A stretch of DNA of 64,000 nt from Streptomyces solicavernae (GTDB taxonomy: Bacteria > Actinomycetota > Actinomycetes > Streptomycetales > Streptomycetaceae): contig NZ_JASCIR010000026.1 in the NCBI RefSeq assembly GCF_029968095.1, forward strand, positions 1 through 64,000, read 5' to 3'. Positions within the stretch are counted from its first letter, which is position 1. Each line of letters begins with the position of its first letter. Shown one piece after another: positions 61,341 to 64,000 of this stretch. The notes under the pieces were generated by a model. The model was not told the origin of the DNA. It worked only from the letters and a program-made list of their open reading frames with translations, and ran no database searches. The position numbers were made by a program, and so were the translations under genes.

Positions 61341-61629
61341 CGACTCACCTCGGCCTCTTTTCGCTTTATTTTCCTGCCATTTACTGCTCCTGCACTGTCC
61401 CTGCATGCCGCATAAACCCCCTGCACACGGCGCGACTTGACAAAGTTTCAACATCTGACGGAGTCATGCTCGGGATATTGCCTGCTCCCGGGGTGGCGGG
61501 AGAGTGTTTCGGTGATGACCGGAGATGGCTTTCCGCTCCATCAGATCGGGAGTAACAACTGTTAACCAGTAGCGCTCTTGCGGGAGCACCTCGGGCGGAA
61601 CCCATCGGACCGACGGGCAGGAACCTGAA
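61341..61629. other. Gap before the heme hydroxylase gene
   Basis: No gene. A TTGACA at 61437-61442 may be a -35 element, without a clear -10. TGCATGCCGCATAA near 61412 is a weak half-match to an ARG box. Confidence 0.35.
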
Positions 61630-62328
61630 GTGGATGACATACCGCACCCGGTGCGCATATCAGAACAGCTCGAAGAATGGGTGTCAGGGGACACCTTCTC
61701 CTGTCTCGCGGCCAAGGCGGCCTTACGCAGAAAGACGCTGCGTAGCGTCGAACTCGCCCGCCTGGCCAGCGAGGAAGCAACCCTGGAACTGCACGGAGAG
61801 CTCACGGAGTTCGCTGACAAGTACCTGGGTCCCGAAGAGGATTTCGCCACGCTCATCGCGGTCTTCGATGGTCCCGACGGGCTGAGCGAGCAGGAATTCA
61901 ACACGCTTCTGTGGCGTCAACTGACCGCACTCCACGAGCTGGACATGGCCCGGGGACACCGTTGGGCCGCTGACGTTTCCGCCGACCCCCTGTCCACAGA
62001 GTTCGCGTTCAGTGTGGCCGGGCATCCGTTCTTCCTCGTCGGGATGCACAGCAACGCCTCCCGGGTTTCTCGGAGATTTTCCAAGCCGGCCATCGCCTTC
62101 AATTCGCACCATCAGTTCCGAAGACTGAAGACGAGCGGAGTCTACGGCGGGCTGCAGAAGCGCATCCGCAAGCGCGAAATACGGCTGCAGCAGTCAATCA
62201 ACCCCAACCTCGCAGAGTTCGGCGAGGACTCCGAGGCGCGGCAGTACGCAGGTCACGCCACCGCCCCCGAATGGAACTGCCCTTTCCGGCCGAGCCCCGA
62301 AGCGAAGCGGCACGCAAATGCGGAGTGA
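61630..62328 (+). CDS. YqcI/YcgG-family heme-dependent N-hydroxylase (DcsA/GntA-like)
   Basis: 232 residues. The family signature is clear: FNSHHQFRRLK, then IRKREIRLQQSINPN, EFGEDSEARQYAG and EWNCPF at the end. Characterised members are DcsA (N-hydroxylation of arginine for D-cycloserine) and GntA (N-hydroxylation of a cyclic guanidine for guanitoxin). With an amidinotransferase two genes on, a guanidine substrate is likely. GTG start with AGGA. Contains a TTA codon (61723-61725). Confidence 0.8.
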   Translation: MDDIPHPVRISEQLEEWVSGDTFSCLAAKAALRRKTLRSVELARLASEEATLELHGELTEFADKYLGPEEDFATLIAVFDGPDGLSEQEFNTLLWRQLTALHELDMARGHRWAADVSADPLSTEFAFSVAGHPFFLVGMHSNASRVSRRFSKPAIAFNSHHQFRRLKTSGVYGGLQKRIRKREIRLQQSINPNLAEFGEDSEARQYAGHATAPEWNCPFRPSPEAKRHANAE

Positions 62329-62332
62329 CAAC

Positions 62333-63145
62333 ATGGACGCACACAGGACCGGCCCGTCCGCCGCCGCGGCGCCCGCGGCCACATCGGTCATCGTCACAGG
62401 TGCTTCCTCCGGCTTCGGCGCAGCCATCGTCCGCAGGATGGCCGCGGCGGGCCGCCCCGTGGTGGCCGTGGCCCGGCGCAAGGACCGCCTCGACAGCTTG
62501 GTCGAGGAACTCGGTACGGACAAGGTGCACTCGCTGCCCCTCGACATCCGGGACAGCGATGCGGTGACCGACGCCTTCAGCGCGCTCCCGGCAGACTTCG
62601 CCGACGTCGGCGCACTGATCAACAACGCCGGCCTTTCCAAGGGGTTCGGCCCCGTGCAGGACGCCGAGCTGGATCACTGGCGCGAGATGGTCGACACCAA
62701 CGTCATGGGCCTCTTGCACTGCGTCCGCGCGGTGCTGCCCTCGTTCCTGGCCGCCAAGCGCGGCGACATCGTCAACATCGGTTCCATCGCCGCGGTCTAT
62801 CCGTACATGGGGGGCAATGTCTACGGCGGAACCAAGGCGTTCGCGCACCAGTTGAGCCTCAACCTCCGCACGGACCTGGAGGCCAGCGGCATCCGGGTCA
62901 GCTGCATCGCCCCGGGGATGGCACGTACCGAATTCGCTCTGGTCCGGTTCGACGGTGACCAGGAGCGGGCCGACGCCCTGTACGCCGACAACGACCCGCT
63001 GACCCCGGAGGACATCGCCGAGACCGTCGACTGGTGCTTGTCCCGGCCCCGCAGGGTGAACATCAACCTCCTCGAAGTCATGCCCACCTCCCAGCCGTTC
63101 GGCCTGGGATTCCGGTCCCCCACCCCCACCGCGAACAAGGAGTAA
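62333..63145 (+). CDS. SDR oxidoreductase, YdfG-like
   Basis: 270 residues. NAD(P)-binding VTGASSGFGAAIVRRMA, then NNAGLSKG, catalytic Ser in NIGSIAAVYPY and YGGTKAF (YxxxK), and the PGMARTEF loop. The RRKDRLDSL after strand 2 suggests NADPH. Closest to the 3-hydroxy-acid/serine dehydrogenase group. Start at the ATG at 62333, whose GGAG lies in the end of the previous gene; ATG 62318 is less likely. It may oxidise or reduce a side-chain alcohol. Confidence 0.9.
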   Translation: MDAHRTGPSAAAAPAATSVIVTGASSGFGAAIVRRMAAAGRPVVAVARRKDRLDSLVEELGTDKVHSLPLDIRDSDAVTDAFSALPADFADVGALINNAGLSKGFGPVQDAELDHWREMVDTNVMGLLHCVRAVLPSFLAAKRGDIVNIGSIAAVYPYMGGNVYGGTKAFAHQLSLNLRTDLEASGIRVSCIAPGMARTEFALVRFDGDQERADALYADNDPLTPEDIAETVDWCLSRPRRVNINLLEVMPTSQPFGLGFRSPTPTANKE

Positions 63146-63152
63146 CCCGGCC

Positions 63153-64000
63153 ATGTCAAGCGTCTGGAGCGCCAATGACTTCGACCCGCTCGAGGAGATC
63201 GTCCTCGGCACCGCACAGGGACTCACCCCGCCTCCGGCGGACGTCTCCCTGCAGCACTTCTTCGAACCGCCGGCCGACGCCGACCAGGAGCAGATCGCCC
63301 CGGCCGTGCTCCAGCAGGTCGTCGAGGAGACGGAGGAGGACTTCGCGGACCTGACGAAGGTGCTCGAGTCGGCCGGGGTGACCGTCCGTCGACCGCAGCC
63401 CCCGCAGGCGTCGCGCACGTACGCGAGCCCCGACTGGGAGTCGGTGGCCATGCACGCGCTGATGCCGCGGGACTGCCTGCTCGTCGTCGGAGACAAGGTC
63501 ATCGAGGCCCCGATGGCGATGCGGGCGCGGTACTTCGAGACGCTGCCCTTCCGCCCGCTGCTGAGCGAGTACTTCGACAGTGGTGCCGTCTGGCTCTCCG
63601 CTCCCAAACCGCAACTCCCGGACGAGACCTACGTATACGAGCCCGGGGCATCGGTGGTGGCCGACTTCGAGCCGCTGTTCGACGCAGCCAACCTGCTCCG
63701 CCTGGGCCGCGACCTCTTCTTCAACGTCAGCAACACCGGCAACCGCCGGGCAGCCGAGTGGCTGCGGCGCACCCTCGGGCCGGAGTTCACGGTGCACGAG
63801 ATGTCGATCTGCACCGACCACGTGGGCACCACCCTGCACGTCCTGCGGCCCGGTCTGCTGCTTGCCAATTCGGAGCGGCTGACGCCTGACCTCATCCCCG
63901 AGCCGCTGCGCAGCTGGCAGACCATCTGGGTCGGTCAGCCCGAGGACGACGGCTACGCCTTCGACTGGCCGCGCGCCTCGACCTGGGTGGGCATGAACAT
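63153..64000 (+). CDS. Amidinotransferase (arginine:glycine amidinotransferase family), 3' end outside
   Basis: The first 282 residues are present. DDI-type core motifs: DFEPLFDAANLLRLGRDLF with the catalytic Asp, VSNTGN, and DHVGTTLHVLRPG with the catalytic His. The nucleophilic Cys should lie beyond the window. Family members (AGAT, StrB1, CyrA, SxtG) move the amidino group of arginine to an amine. AAGGAG precedes the ATG. The link to argG/argH for donor supply is inference. Confidence 0.92.
   Translation, partial: MSSVWSANDFDPLEEIVLGTAQGLTPPPADVSLQHFFEPPADADQEQIAPAVLQQVVEETEEDFADLTKVLESAGVTVRRPQPPQASRTYASPDWESVAMHALMPRDCLLVVGDKVIEAPMAMRARYFETLPFRPLLSEYFDSGAVWLSAPKPQLPDETYVYEPGASVVADFEPLFDAANLLRLGRDLFFNVSNTGNRRAAEWLRRTLGPEFTVHEMSICTDHVGTTLHVLRPGLLLANSERLTPDLIPEPLRSWQTIWVGQPEDDGYAFDWPRASTWVGMN

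Noticed and set aside
42946..64000. Clavulanic acid-type cluster
   Set aside because: argJ, an ATP-grasp ligase and a beta-lactam synthetase recall it, but no carboxyethylarginine synthase or proclavaminate amidinohydrolase is seen, and a CarB homologue is present instead.

Overview
The window is high-GC actinobacterial chromosome, almost certainly Streptomyces. GC-rich third codon positions, GTG/TTG starts with GGAGG-type ribosome sites, ATGA/GTGA gene overlaps, a DasR-type operator before a chitinase and rare TTA codons confined to secondary-metabolism genes all point that way. I saw no rRNA or tRNA gene and no CRISPR array.

Left half (1-26 kb) is mostly catabolism and housekeeping. It holds the end of a CYTH-domain gene, two small membrane proteins and a helix-turn-helix/zinc-ribbon protein. 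A secreted GH18 chitinase follows, then an Nramp-type transporter. The cassette pfkB-iclR-ridA-gntP lies divergent to a D-amino-acid deaminase-like gene and an N-acyl-D-amino-acid deacylase. After it come an alanine-type aminotransferase, PEP carboxykinase, a hemolysin III-like protein with its TetR regulator, an M20 amidohydrolase and MHS transporter facing a double Lrp regulator, and an amino-sugar set (SIS isomerase, class II aldolase, DeoR). Many gaps here carry short tandem repeats.

The middle (26.4-42.9 kb) is a rearranged zone. It starts with a HAD remnant and a FemAB-like acyltransferase. Next is a type I polyketide synthase cut off at its 5' end at a 13-bp direct repeat; its last ACP has lost the phosphopantetheine serine. 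A DHA2 exporter and a HelR/HelD RNA-polymerase helicase follow as a coupled pair behind a degenerate 34-bp repeat array. Between 41.0 and 42.8 kb lie five gene fragments: ISL3 and IS5 transposases, yyaL, tdk and a small coiled-coil gene.

The right part (42.9 kb to the edge) is a biosynthetic cluster that continues past the window. Its core is three adjacent genes closely resembling CarB (carboxymethylproline synthase), CarA (carbapenam synthetase) and CarC (Fe/2-oxoglutarate oxygenase) of simple carbapenem biosynthesis. Around it are a LuxE/LuxC-type acid-reducing pair with an NRDE protein, arginine genes argJ, argG and argH, a FemAB-like acyltransferase, an ATP-grasp ligase, two MFS exporters, a GNAT, an IS701-derived protein that has lost a catalytic Asp, a YqcI/YcgG (DcsA/GntA-type) heme N-hydroxylase, an SDR and an amidinotransferase.

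My inference is that the arginine genes supply an amidinotransferase and an N-hydroxylase that make a guanidine or N-hydroxyguanidine group. LuxE/LuxC makes a semialdehyde, and CarB/CarA build a fused beta-lactam that CarC modifies. The CarC homologue has Phe where CarC has the hydrogen-donating Tyr165, so its chemistry may differ. I know of no described product for this gene combination. Four cluster genes carry TTA codons (bldA dependence), and an ARG-box-like palindrome lies in the divergent promoter region.
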